From Pontiellaceae bacterium (GTDB lineage: Bacteria > Verrucomicrobiota > Kiritimatiellia > Kiritimatiellales > Pontiellaceae), in assembly GCA_016937945.1 (NCBI GenBank), contig JAFGVP010000139.1, forward strand, positions 1-33,659: a stretch of DNA of 33,659 nucleotides, written 5' to 3'. The translations under genes and the position numbers were made by a program. The notes under the pieces were generated by a model, which was given only the letters and a program-made list of their open reading frames with translations, did not search any database and was not told where the DNA came from. Positions within the stretch are counted from its first letter, which is position 1. Each line of letters opens with the position of its first letter. Positions 17,649 to 27,960 of this stretch are shown here, one piece after another.

Positions 17649-18521
17649 TCAGAAGGTTTCCGTATCCTCTTCCATAAAGAGCAGTTCATTTCCTTCCGGG
17701 CCAAGGTCTTCACCTTCGGCGGCATATGGAATCGTGATGCTGAAGCAGGTGCCTTCGCCCGGCTTACTCTCAATTTCAATACGGCCGCCCATCTGTTCCA
17801 GAATCGCCTGGGTGACAGAAAGGCCGAGCCCATGGCCCTGATGCGCCTTGCATCGCCCTTCATCCAGCTGCCGGAATCGGTCGAATATCAGCGATTGGTC
17901 TTGTGGGGCGATTCCGATGCCGTGGTCCCTGACGGAAAAAAGGAGGCAGCGGTTATCCTGCTCGATCCGGATATAGATCGGCTGCGTTCGGTTGCTGAAG
18001 TTGATTGCGTTGTGAATCAGGTTTGCAAAGACGGTCCGAAGCATCCGCTCATCGGAAAAAACGGTTTTCTCTTCAATATTGGGCGACGTGGAGAGTTCGA
18101 CTTCAAGTTCCTTTTCGCTGATGAGCGATTCAAAATCATCAAGCACCTGCTGGATAATGGAGATAACGGAAACCTTATGCGACGTGGGAATAAGTTCTCC
18201 GGCTTCCAGTTCGGCGGCGGAGAAAATATTTTCCAGCTGAAAACTTAGATTATGTGCTTCCCGGCTGATGAGTGCCGCCTGGGTTTTCAGGGCGTCGGGA
18301 TCGGCTGTATTGGCCATGTTGGCGGCGACCCCGAGCACGGCGGCCAGCGGATTGTTGATTTCATTACGTATATTGGAGAGAAAACGGCTTTTCAGGGCCT
18401 CGGATTCCATCAGCTTCCGATTGCTCTCCTTCAGCTCGTCCATAACCTGATGAATGCCGGATACGCGTTCAAAATGCTGCTGCAGCAACTGGATCAGTTC
18501 CTGATCATTTAACGGTTCCAT
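17649..18521 (-). CDS. Histidine-kinase-like ATPase lacking the phospho-acceptor His
   Basis: A 290-aa cytosolic protein: N-terminal helical part (about 1-40), an H-box-like helix, then a GHKL ATPase with N box (ANLIHNAINFS), G1 (VRDHGIGI), F box (IFDRFRQLD) and G2 (GHGLGLSV) intact. In the H box the sequence is FLSNIRNEINNPL; the position where kinases have His (SHE/NHE) is Asn53, codon AAT at 18363-18365 on the minus strand. ATP binding is therefore expected but self-phosphorylation on His is not. No sensor or membrane segment is seen. AAAAAAGGA precedes the ATG. First gene of the chemotaxis block, four bases before cheD. It may be a scaffold or pseudokinase, or act on a partner protein; it is not obviously a pseudogene because the frame is intact. 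Confidence 0.88.
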   Translation of the reverse strand: MEPLNDQELIQLLQQHFERVSGIHQVMDELKESNRKLMESEALKSRFLSNIRNEINNPLAAVLGVAANMANTADPDALKTQAALISREAHNLSFQLENIFSAAELEAGELIPTSHKVSVISIIQQVLDDFESLISEKELEVELSTSPNIEEKTVFSDERMLRTVFANLIHNAINFSNRTQPIYIRIEQDNRCLLFSVRDHGIGIAPQDQSLIFDRFRQLDEGRCKAHQGHGLGLSVTQAILEQMGGRIEIESKPGEGTCFSITIPYAAEGEDLGPEGNELLFMEEDTETF

Positions 18522-18578
18522 GGTTTGTTCCTTTTTTGTAAGAAAGACAAACAGGATTCATGCCGTAGTGAGAATAAA

Positions 18579-19412
18579 TTATCGAATAAGCGTTTCGATC
18601 CACCGGATTACTGCCGTAAATACCTGCTCTTTGTTCGGTTCATTATGCAATTCGTGGTGAAAATTTTCCCACAGGTGAAAGGTACAGAGGGCATTGGATC
18701 TGTTGGAAAATGCGACAGATGCCTCGGGTGAGGTGATGTGATCAGCACTTCCGTGCATCAGCAAGAGGTGCAGGGGAAAATGGGCTGCCTGATCGATGCA
18801 CCATTCGCCCTGCTCAATCATGGTGACGGCCAGTGAAGGGGTAATCCGGTCATGGACCAGAGGGTCGTTGCGATAGGCTTCGGTTATTTCGGGGGCGCGC
18901 GACAGTGCCGCTGTATCCATTTGCGTCCGAATGGAGACATTCAGGTGAAGCCGGTTCATCAGCCGGATCAGCCGACGTTTCCATGCCGGCGGAGGGTTTG
19001 CTATTCGAAGCAGGGGAGACGCAGCAATAACGCCGGCCAGAACCGGCTTTTTCTGCAGGGCATAAACCATGGCCAGATTTCCGCCGAGGCTGTGTCCATA
19101 CAGAACGGTCGGAAGATGCGGATAGCGGAAGCGGGTTTCGCGCAACAGATCGCTGATGTCGGAAAGGAGAGCGCGATAGTTCGGTGCATGGCCTCGTCGG
19201 CCCTCCGATCGGCCGTGTCCGCGAAGATCCATGGCGCAGACCGCGATGCCCGCCCGGAGAAATGTTTCGGCAAATGCTTCGTACCGGCCGGAATGTTCGC
19301 CGAGTCCGTGAATCAGAACCAGCACGGCTTTGGGCGGTGTTTCCGGTTCCCATGCCCGGACATATAAGACCGGACCGTTATCCTGGTTCAGGTTGAATTC
19401 AATCGCGTTCAT
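18579..19412 (-). CDS. Alpha/beta hydrolase, monoacylglycerol-lipase type
   Basis: A 277-aa serine hydrolase of the lysophospholipase/monoacylglycerol lipase group, probably acting on lipid esters. Oxyanion motif VLIHGLGEHSGRY (about 33-44), DLRGHGRSEGRRGH typical of this subgroup, nucleophile Ser108 in YGHSLGGN, acid Asp224 in HGSADHITSP and His253 in FHHELHNE complete the triad. No signal peptide, so cytosolic or membrane-associated. The start is one base after the hemH stop, so it is probably the third gene of a hemY-hemH-lipase unit. The 57 bases between its stop and the kinase-like gene hold no clear terminator, so read-through into the chemotaxis genes is possible. Confidence 0.9.
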   Translation of the reverse strand: MNAIEFNLNQDNGPVLYVRAWEPETPPKAVLVLIHGLGEHSGRYEAFAETFLRAGIAVCAMDLRGHGRSEGRRGHAPNYRALLSDISDLLRETRFRYPHLPTVLYGHSLGGNLAMVYALQKKPVLAGVIAASPLLRIANPPPAWKRRLIRLMNRLHLNVSIRTQMDTAALSRAPEITEAYRNDPLVHDRITPSLAVTMIEQGEWCIDQAAHFPLHLLLMHGSADHITSPEASVAFSNRSNALCTFHLWENFHHELHNEPNKEQVFTAVIRWIETLIR

Positions 19413-19413
19413 T

Positions 19414-21773
<2,360 letters not shown>

Positions 21774-21849
21774 TTAACCATGATCCGCCGCCGATGAACA
21801 TGAATTAGGAAATATTTTGATCGGATTGCAGGATGACCGGGATGTGTCG

Positions 21850-21873
21850 CGCAGAGACGCAGAGGCACAGAGA
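21850..21873. repeat. Tandem 8-mer repeat (CRCAGAGR x3)
   Basis: Three consecutive octamers, CGCAGAGA, CGCAGAGG and CACAGAGA, fill this stretch between hemY and the nucleotidyltransferase genes. Short purine-rich repeats of this sort (CGCAGAGACGCAGAG) are scattered in many environmental bacterial genomes and often border accessory genes; that is recollection, not a search. It does not appear to be coding: it lies beyond the stop of the nearest gene. Function unknown; it may mark the edge of an acquired segment. Confidence 0.6.
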
Positions 21874-21902
21874 TAGGAAGGGATTGCCGAGCCCGTCGTC
21901 AA

Positions 21903-22670
21903 TTATCCAGTTTTCATTGCATATGTTCGAAACAGCCTGTTCAACGGTTCCCAGTTTTTGCTTCCTGTGGAAGATACGTTTCTTGCGTGAGTCTCCAACT
22001 TGTCCCTCTCCGCGGAGTACCATTGAAACAAGGCGCTAGGAATCATAACGCGGAATCCTTCTGCGGCCCCTGCTTTCTCCGCCAGCAAGCTGTTGATCTC
22101 TCGTAAAATGTCGTTTGGGAGCAACTCGGCTTCCAACAGTTCACCGAATGCTGTTGGAGGCATCGATGAGTAACTTTGAATCCAGCAACAGGCCAGCAAT
22201 GGCCGCAGAACGTAGAATAGCTTCTTAATTGGAATACTTCCGTCCGAGTCCATCGTCTCTGAAGCTTTGTTTGCCATATTGAGATAATGGAACATGGCTT
22301 TCTTGGGATTAAAGTAGTCAGGAATCAAATCCTTCAACATTGCGCGCAATCCATGCTCATCCGCATACACTATCGGGCTTCCAATCCATTCGTTTAGCGC
22401 CAGATTGCAACCTTGGAACAGTCGAAGCGATTTCTGCAGTTCCCATCCTCCCAAATCGAGATCGTTCGGCAGCATCAGATCTATTGTATCTTTGCGTGCT
22501 TCCAGGTTCAGATACCAAGCAAGGTCATGCACATAGATAAAACGAACATCATAGTCGCTATCCGGTGATGCAAATCCCCATGCCCGGCTTCCTGACTCAC
22601 AGGCATAAAGCACGGAACAGGCAGCATCCCGCTCCACATTGTCCAACGTCTTACTTATCAATTCACGCAC
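21903..22670 (-). CDS. RlaP-type nucleotidyltransferase (short form)
   Basis: A 255-aa member of the DNA polymerase beta-like nucleotidyltransferase superfamily, closest by motif to PF10127/RlaP proteins, some of which are linked with RNA ligases and RNA repair. The catalytic signature is seen as G27-S28-R in CESGSRAWGF followed by Asp39 and Asp41 in SPDSDYDVRF; further ordered motifs are NLALNEWIGSPIVY and NPKKAMFHYLNMA. The start is GTG at 22670, with GGGAG well placed before it, inside the last codons of the neighbouring larger paralogue (8-base overlap), so the pair is translationally coupled. Base composition is visibly more AT-rich than flanking genes. Substrate unknown. Confidence 0.85.
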   Translation of the reverse strand: MRELISKTLDNVERDAACSVLYACESGSRAWGFASPDSDYDVRFIYVHDLAWYLNLEARKDTIDLMLPNDLDLGGWELQKSLRLFQGCNLALNEWIGSPIVYADEHGLRAMLKDLIPDYFNPKKAMFHYLNMANKASETMDSDGSIPIKKLFYVLRPLLACCWIQSYSSMPPTAFGELLEAELLPNDILREINSLLAEKAGAAEGFRVMIPSALFQWYSAERDKLETHARNVSSTGSKNWEPLNRLFRTYAMKTG

Positions 22671-23838
22671 AGCAACTCTCCCATTCGAAGGTCAATTTCA
22701 ACAACAGCTGGTTTATCGCGTTCATATCGGGTTCATCCGGCAGGTCGCAGGTGGCATGCAACAGCTGCAACTCGTCCAGTTTGGTCTCCGCAATCTTCAT
22801 CAGGTCGCTATACTCATATTTTCCTGCCAGCACATTCTTCAGGAATTCAAGCTCACCGTTATTAAACCGAACCAAGGGGGCTTTATGTCGAAGAATGTGC
22901 TCCCCGGAATGGAGCAGACGAAAAGTATGCATCATGTTCTTGGCGTCGTAATCCATTTCACCGCGCTCCTGCATCTCCCAACGGGCATCATTACGGTCTT
23001 TGCGCCACGCCCAATAGTTCTTGTGGTCATTAATGCGTTGCTCGTACGCCCGACGGTTGTAAATCAGCAGCCCCACGCAACGGAACTCATCGTCTTTCGG
23101 AATACTCGTGCAAACGGGTTCGCCCCCTCTGAATACGCCTTTGGCTTCGGCTCTCAAATGATAAAGACGATAAACGTCCGGAACATGCTCCAATGATGCG
23201 CACCCGCATTCCGATAAATCAATCCCGCTGTCTTTCAGGGGAATCGGACGGAATGGAAACGCAGGGGAGTGTTGTTCCGGTACAATCCAGCAGAACGCTT
23301 CCCGCTCAGGGGGCTCCTTGGGCTGGGGATTGTTCACCCACTTGTGCCGACCACGAGCCTTTTTGATTTGTGCTTGTGCATAACCAACATGCGATTCGTA
23401 TGCTTTCTTCGTAACAAACAGATGCCTGTTCTCCTGTAGCGTGTTCATTAAGCGGGTCTGAAGTAGTACGCAATCATCAGGCATAAACAACAGCTCAAGC
23501 AGATTCGGGTTGGCATTTGCTGCCAGTTCAAGAAAACGTTTCAATGAATAATAGACTACATCACCTCGCTCATCACTTATCTGCCCGACCGGATCTTCCA
23601 TGCGGATATACGCTTCCATCGGCAGTATGAACAGGCCCTTAATGTCCGTATCACTGCCTTCATGATGTGTTCCGTAGGACCGGCTTCCGGAAATGCATCG
23701 GAATATGACCTGGGAGGAATCTCCCTCCAAGTCGCTTAGTAATGGATGAAATAAGCTATTTGATTTCACGCTGACCTTAGCTTTTGTTGATTGGCACCAC
23801 GATATTGTATTCAAAGAGTAAATCCTTTTACGAGGCAT
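22663..23838 (-). CDS. RlaP-type nucleotidyltransferase (long form)
   Basis: A predicted nucleotidyltransferase of up to 391 aa, same superfamily as the downstream gene. The signature is G51-S52-R in SGSRSYGTHHE with Asp63 and Asp65 in SDTDIKG; NPNLLELLFMPDD and KNMMHTFRLLHSGEHIL follow as in large RlaP-like proteins. The ATG at 23838 has no convincing ribosome site; an in-frame GTG at 23769, preceded by AAGG, would give a product starting VKSNSLFHPLL and is an equally good or better start. The C-terminus overlaps the shorter paralogue by 8 bases. Presence of two adjacent polymerase-beta-like enzymes without a recognisable ligase nearby is unusual. Role in RNA repair or defence is inference. 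Confidence 0.85.
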   Translation of the reverse strand: MPRKRIYSLNTISWCQSTKAKVSVKSNSLFHPLLSDLEGDSSQVIFRCISGSRSYGTHHEGSDTDIKGLFILPMEAYIRMEDPVGQISDERGDVVYYSLKRFLELAANANPNLLELLFMPDDCVLLQTRLMNTLQENRHLFVTKKAYESHVGYAQAQIKKARGRHKWVNNPQPKEPPEREAFCWIVPEQHSPAFPFRPIPLKDSGIDLSECGCASLEHVPDVYRLYHLRAEAKGVFRGGEPVCTSIPKDDEFRCVGLLIYNRRAYEQRINDHKNYWAWRKDRNDARWEMQERGEMDYDAKNMMHTFRLLHSGEHILRHKAPLVRFNNGELEFLKNVLAGKYEYSDLMKIAETKLDELQLLHATCDLPDEPDMNAINQLLLKLTFEWESCCA

Positions 23839-23939
23839 CGGCCAAGAGTCAAGTTCATCGGAGACTTCAGATCGCTGAGCAAAACGCAGAAACCCATATC
23901 GCTGCCGGGGTGTTCTTCGCCGCGTACCGTACGTCTCGC

Positions 23940-23954
23940 TTTGCGTTACGCAAA
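23940..23954. repeat. Inverted repeat downstream of radical SAM gene
   Basis: TTTGCG-TTA-CGCAAA forms a perfect short palindrome nine bases beyond the radical SAM stop; just beyond it (about 23924-23934) CGTAC-C-GTACG is a second one. No T-run follows on either strand, so a classical terminator is not supported. It may be a weak transcript-end hairpin, a protein-binding site, or chance. The rest of the 124-base gap to the nucleotidyltransferase gene shows nothing recognisable. Confidence 0.3.
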
Positions 23955-23962
23955 TACAGGAT

Positions 23963-25657
23963 CTACCCGAAGGCTTCGCGCAGGAGGGATTCTGCGGTGG
24001 TGCACCATTCGCGGGAGAACGAGGAAGTGGTACGGACGAACAGGCGGCGGGAGACGATCAGGCCGAAGGCGGAGGCGGAGGCGAAGCGGTCGAGCAGGTG
24101 CGGCGGTTGACGTTGGATGACGGCGATGAGGTGATCAAGCAGGTCGAGTGGTTCTTCCTGTTGCGGCTCCAATACAAATTGCCAAAGCGCGAAGGGATCG
24201 TGCTGGGTTGCTCGTTCGATGAATGCTCCGATTTCATGGCGGGCCGCAAAAAGATCGGTGTCGGAAATGGTGATTGCGCGGCGGCTGGCTTTGCCGGGAA
24301 TCGGTTCGGCCAGCTGTTCGGTGGTAATGCGGTGTCGCGCCTTGAAAAGGCCCGGCAGGCGCTGTCCGCAAAAGCGCGGGGTGACGGGATCGGCCGGCAG
24401 GTTCGGATGCTCGTCGAGGAGTATTTCGATGGAGCAAATATCTTCGGGCGATAGGGTTGGTGTGCGCGTGATTCCATAGGGAGGGGGCGGGCCGGATTCC
24501 AGCTGCCATTTCGTCGCGTCGGTCCGCAGGGTGGTTCCGGGCAGGATCAACGTCTGCATGCATTGGACCTGTGCGTTTTCGCCGAAAGCCAGACACCAGT
24601 CGAGGCTGGCTTCCACATCGTCGATGGTTTGCTGTGGCAGGCCGTACATGACATCGAGCGTGGTGCGTACGCCGCTTTCGCATAGCGCGCGGATGCCGCG
24701 CTCCAGCCGTCTGATCGAATGAGGGCGGCAGACGTTTTTCAGGACCTGTGGATCGATGCTCTGCACGCCGATTTCCACTTCGGAAAAATGGGCCTCAGCC
24801 ATGAGCGCGGCCTGTTCGGCGGTCAGGGTGTCGGCTCGGATTTCAGCGAAGAAGGAGAGCCGTTTGTCTGTGTTGAGTCGGGCCAGTGCTTTCAGCAGCT
24901 CGGTAAAGTTTTTCCGGGCGTTGAAGGTGGGATCGACGAATCGGATTTCGGTTGCGCCCAGTTCACGGAAGCGGCGGATGCGGTTTATGACCTGATCTAC
25001 GGACAGCGTGCGCAGGCCGGAGTGTATCTGGTAGTAGCGGCAGTAGGAACAGGAGAGCGGGCAGCCGCGGACGGTTTCAACGAATATGACCGGGCGGTTC
25101 TGGATGCAGGCCATCAACGCGACTTCATCGGGCTGTGCATCGGCCAGGTTGACTTCCGGCGGTTCGTGTCTTCCGAAACGCCATCCGGCGGAAGTTGGAA
25201 TCGCGACGTTCTGGAAGTCGGGTTCGGTTCCATTGCGCCATGCGGTAAGGATCTTCGGGAATACCCCTTCGCCTTCGCCATATACGATTGCATCGAACGG
25301 GGCATTTTCGAGCAAGGGATGGTTGCGGGCGACTTCCGGTCCGCCGACGAGGATCCGGAGGTCGGGTTTTGCCTGCTTCAGTCGGCGGGCGAGATCGATG
25401 GTGCGTTCGATATTCCAGAGATAGAGGGTGCAGGCCAACAGGTCGGCGTCCGAACGGAGTATTTCAGTCGACAGTCGAGGCGTATCGAGATCATCCCAGT
25501 GCGTCGGAGCAAAACGGGATTCGATATACGGGGCTTCGGGGCTGCGCCGGAGAGCGTGGTCGAGGTAAGCTCCGGCAAACGCAAAGTTTTCGCGCTCGCC
25601 CGTGGCATCGTTGTCGAGCAGCGGGAGCTGCAAATAAAGAATGGAAGTTTTTTGCAC
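23963..25657 (-). CDS. B12-binding-type radical SAM protein
   Basis: Predicted radical SAM enzyme with an N-terminal cobalamin-binding-like Rossmann domain (ILYLQLPLLDND start; ILVGGPEVARNH and YGEGEGVFPKIL typical of that domain) and a central radical SAM barrel whose iron-sulphur ligands are the three Cys of RGCPLSCSYCRYY. EIRFVDPTFN, FFAEIRAD and VEIGVQSIDP are barrel strands usual for the class. The C-terminal about 150 residues are not recognised. The conserved domain begins soon after GTG 25657; a TTG at 25690 in the same frame would add 11 residues and neither has a clear ribosome site. Substrate unknown. Transcribed toward the nucleotidyltransferase pair 124 bases away and divergently from the beta-helix gene. 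Confidence 0.87.
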   Translation of the reverse strand: MQKTSILYLQLPLLDNDATGERENFAFAGAYLDHALRRSPEAPYIESRFAPTHWDDLDTPRLSTEILRSDADLLACTLYLWNIERTIDLARRLKQAKPDLRILVGGPEVARNHPLLENAPFDAIVYGEGEGVFPKILTAWRNGTEPDFQNVAIPTSAGWRFGRHEPPEVNLADAQPDEVALMACIQNRPVIFVETVRGCPLSCSYCRYYQIHSGLRTLSVDQVINRIRRFRELGATEIRFVDPTFNARKNFTELLKALARLNTDKRLSFFAEIRADTLTAEQAALMAEAHFSEVEIGVQSIDPQVLKNVCRPHSIRRLERGIRALCESGVRTTLDVMYGLPQQTIDDVEASLDWCLAFGENAQVQCMQTLILPGTTLRTDATKWQLESGPPPPYGITRTPTLSPEDICSIEILLDEHPNLPADPVTPRFCGQRLPGLFKARHRITTEQLAEPIPGKASRRAITISDTDLFAARHEIGAFIERATQHDPFALWQFVLEPQQEEPLDLLDHLIAVIQRQPPHLLDRFASASAFGLIVSRRLFVRTTSSFSREWCTTAESLLREAFG

Positions 25658-25750
25658 GGCCGCAATATAGCCGTACGACCGTGTTCGCAAAGCGCAAAAT
25701 GCCGGACTTCGTGCCTTTCCTGTTTTGTGTGTTTAAATGATTAAAGGGAC

Positions 25751-25779
25751 TTGAAAATTTAAACAACAATGGATATCTG
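25751..25779 (+). promoter_or_regulatory. Weak sigma-70-like promoter candidate for the beta-helix operon
   Basis: TTGAAA (25751-25756) and TATCTG (25774-25779) with a 17-base spacer lie about 40 bases ahead of the beta-helix gene start, in the AT-rich divergent gap with the radical SAM gene. The -35 is good and the -10 poor. GGGGGA just before the ATG at 25817 serves as ribosome site. No other signal was recognised in this gap of about 125 bases. Confidence 0.25.
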
Positions 25780-25816
25780 AGTGCGAAAAATCACATCTTA
25801 GTGTTTTGGGGGATTA

Positions 25817-27085
25817 ATGAAGAAAAGTTATTTGGGATTGGTGTTTCTGGGATTTGCGTCGTTGTTGTATGCACAGGGGTCATTGACCCCGCCGGGAGCC
25901 CCGGGGGCGACGATGAAGACGCTGGACCAGCTGGATGCGGCCATTGCCGGAGTGAGCAATCAGGTGCTGCAGGTGACCGATGCGATTGAAATGATCGGCA
26001 ACACGTCCGCTAAGGCGGAGTCGCGGATTGATGTGCTGACACTGGCCGGGGATTCGATGTTTGAGCACGTTATTTCACAGCCGGGTTCCTATTATCTAAG
26101 CGGCGATCTGGAGGTAAGCGGTAAGTTCGGAGGGATTTGGGTTGCATCCGTCGACGTTACGCTGGATCTGAACGGGTTTTCCGTATCCCGTTTATCCGAC
26201 GGCGAAGGCTACGGTGTTTATATTACGGGAGGAGGTACGGTTTGTAACGGGAACATTCGCGGATTTGCGTTTGGCATCTATCGCAGTGGATCGGGTGCCC
26301 GGTTTGAGAAACTCACGGTATCCGACTGTACATCAGCCGGAATTCGAGGCGACTCTGGCGTACGTATGCTGGATTGTGTTGCCATCGGAAACTCCGGAAG
26401 CGGAATTAATGTCGGCTCATCAGCCAGCCTGAGCGGTTGTATTGCTTACGGCAATCATGGATCAGGCATCTTCACCGGCACCGGAGCGAGCCTGAGCGAC
26501 TGCGTGGCCGCCGGTAATTCCGGATTCTACGGGATCATGGTCATGTATGGCTCTACCCTGAGCGGCTGTTCGGCGTTTGATAACGTAGGTATCTATTCTG
26601 AGAGCTATGGAATTTATGCCTGGGGTGCTACGGTTTCCGGGTGCAGTGCCTATAATAACAGTAATACCAACTCGCCAACAGGATTCCGTCAGGGGGTTGG
26701 AATCAGTATCAATGGCGGTGTGGTGAACGATTGCATGGCATATGACAATCAGGGCGATGGAATTCTGGTTGTAACCCGTAGTGTTGTCCGGGGGAATTCG
26801 AGCTACGCGAATGGCTCTTCGGGGGATGGAGCAGGCATCCATGTGACTGGTGTTGGTAATCGAATTGAAGGAAACAATGTTCATTCGAACGATCGGGGGA
26901 TTGATGTGGACGATTCCGGGAACATAATTGTCCGCAACACCGCCAGCGCGAATACACTCAACTGGGATGTGGTTTCCGATAATGTCTGTCTGGTGGTGCA
27001 AGCCGCTAAGGCCGGCGCGATTTCCGGGAACTCCGGCGGAACGGCGCCGGGGTCGACCGATCCGAACGCCAACTTTACCTACTAA
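25817..27085 (+). CDS. Secreted right-handed beta-helix protein (cassette copy 1)
   Basis: A 422-aa predicted secreted protein: signal peptide (KKSYLGLVFLGFASLLYA, cleavage near residue 20), then SLTPPGAPGATMKTLDQLDAAI, a short motif I know from Planctomycetes/Verrucomicrobia beta-helix proteins, a coiled-coil-like stretch (about 40-75), a cap segment (ISQPGSYYLSGDL, VTLDLNGFSVSR) and a parallel beta-helix from about 120 to 395 with coils of about 23 residues carrying [ST]LSxCxAxxN. No catalytic residues of pectate lyases or other polysaccharide enzymes were recognised, so binding or structural roles are as likely as glycan cleavage. It is followed after 8 bases by a GANxGWI-repeat gene and has a same-length paralogue at 28858-30126. 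Confidence 0.86.
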   Translation: MKKSYLGLVFLGFASLLYAQGSLTPPGAPGATMKTLDQLDAAIAGVSNQVLQVTDAIEMIGNTSAKAESRIDVLTLAGDSMFEHVISQPGSYYLSGDLEVSGKFGGIWVASVDVTLDLNGFSVSRLSDGEGYGVYITGGGTVCNGNIRGFAFGIYRSGSGARFEKLTVSDCTSAGIRGDSGVRMLDCVAIGNSGSGINVGSSASLSGCIAYGNHGSGIFTGTGASLSDCVAAGNSGFYGIMVMYGSTLSGCSAFDNVGIYSESYGIYAWGATVSGCSAYNNSNTNSPTGFRQGVGISINGGVVNDCMAYDNQGDGILVVTRSVVRGNSSYANGSSGDGAGIHVTGVGNRIEGNNVHSNDRGIDVDDSGNIIVRNTASANTLNWDVVSDNVCLVVQAAKAGAISGNSGGTAPGSTDPNANFTY

Positions 27086-27093
27086 GGGCTCCG

Positions 27094-27939
27094 ATGAAAC
27101 GCTTACTTGCAGGAGTGCTTTTATCCTCCGCCTGTCTGGTGCAGGCTGCCACAACGGTGGATTCGGAGCATCCGTATGTGTATGGCGCCAATATTGGCTG
27201 GATTTCGGCCAATGCCGACAAAACCAACGGCGCGGTGATCGGTCGCTATTTCTGTTCCGGCTATCTTTATTCGGCGAATACCGGCTGGATCAGCCTTGGT
27301 TCCGGAAACCCCGCCAACGGATATTCATACAGCAATAAATCCGCCATGGATTTCGGGGTCAATCACGATGAAGCCGGCGGGCTGCGCGGTTATGCCTACA
27401 GCGCGAACACCGGCTGGATTTCCTTTGAAAAGCAGGGCAATCCCCGAGTCAACCTGCAGACCGGCGCGCTTTCCGGATATGTCTGGGGTGCTAATACCGG
27501 CTGGATCAGCCTTTCCAATGTGCAGGCTTATCTCCGGACCGAACGGCTGGACTCCGGGCCGGATGCGGATGGCAACGGACTGCCCGATGCCTGGGAATGG
27601 AGTCGGTGCGGCTATGCCGGATTAAAACCACACGGCGATCTCGATGGCGACGGCGTGACCGATCTGGATGAATACCGGATGGATACCGACCCGAACGACC
27701 CGGCAAGCCGGCTTCTCATTACGCAGGAACGGATAGGCGGCAAAGGAGATTATCTGTCGTGGCCGACGCGCCGGACCCGGTTTTACCATTTGCAGTCAAC
27801 GACCTCCCTGCTGGAGGCCTGGGAGCCGGTCGGCGGAGTGGTTGCCGGCAGTGGCTGGACGTTTTATGCGGACGGGGTTTTATCCACCAATACGCCGGTT
27901 CGCTTTTATCGGGTGAACGCCATTCTTCCGCTGGAGTAG
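27094..27939 (+). CDS. Secreted GANxGWI-repeat protein with calcium-binding-type motif (copy 1)
   Basis: A 281-aa predicted secreted protein: signal peptide (RLLAGVLLSSACLVQA, cleavage near 19), then four repeats of [YF]-x-[YW]-[GS]-A-N-[IT]-GWIS (VYGANIGWIS, LYSANTGWIS, AYSANTGWIS, VWGANTGWIS) within about 130 residues, a thrombospondin type 3/EF-hand-like calcium segment (DADGNGLPDAWEW and DLDGDGVTDLDEY), and a C-terminal beta-rich domain ending FYRVNAILPLE, an ending seen also in the other genes here. AAGGG precedes the ATG. Eight bases after the beta-helix gene. Function unknown; the architecture fits a cell-surface or extracellular adhesion or substrate-binding protein. Confidence 0.85.
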   Translation: MKRLLAGVLLSSACLVQAATTVDSEHPYVYGANIGWISANADKTNGAVIGRYFCSGYLYSANTGWISLGSGNPANGYSYSNKSAMDFGVNHDEAGGLRGYAYSANTGWISFEKQGNPRVNLQTGALSGYVWGANTGWISLSNVQAYLRTERLDSGPDADGNGLPDAWEWSRCGYAGLKPHGDLDGDGVTDLDEYRMDTDPNDPASRLLITQERIGGKGDYLSWPTRRTRFYHLQSTTSLLEAWEPVGGVVAGSGWTFYADGVLSTNTPVRFYRVNAILPLE

Positions 27940-27960
27940 AGGTCTGCGGTCTTTGTGTCG

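Larger units (their letters stand above)
25817..27939 (+). repeat. Two-gene cassette, copy 1 (paralogous to 28858-31001)
   Basis: Beta-helix gene plus GANxGWI-repeat gene, 8 bases apart. The same pair recurs at 28858-31001. The two beta-helix genes have exactly equal length (1269 bases including stop) and matching motif order; the second genes are 281 and 287 aa. The proteins are clearly paralogous but well diverged, so this is an old tandem duplication rather than a recent one or an assembly artefact. Confidence 0.8.

Noticed and set aside
17645..17863. 73-residue N-terminal extension of CheD
   Set aside because: It runs through the coding end of the kinase-like gene and does not resemble CheD; the ATG at 17644 gives the normal family length.
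24719..25744. Long open frame on the plus strand (341 codons)
   Set aside because: It is antisense to the radical SAM gene, whose motifs are unmistakable; no domain or ribosome site supports the plus-strand frame.
26340..26660. Regularly spaced similar segments resembling a repeat array
   Set aside because: They are the coding repeats of the beta-helix (LSxCxAxxN coils), not a CRISPR or non-coding array: units diverge and stay in frame.
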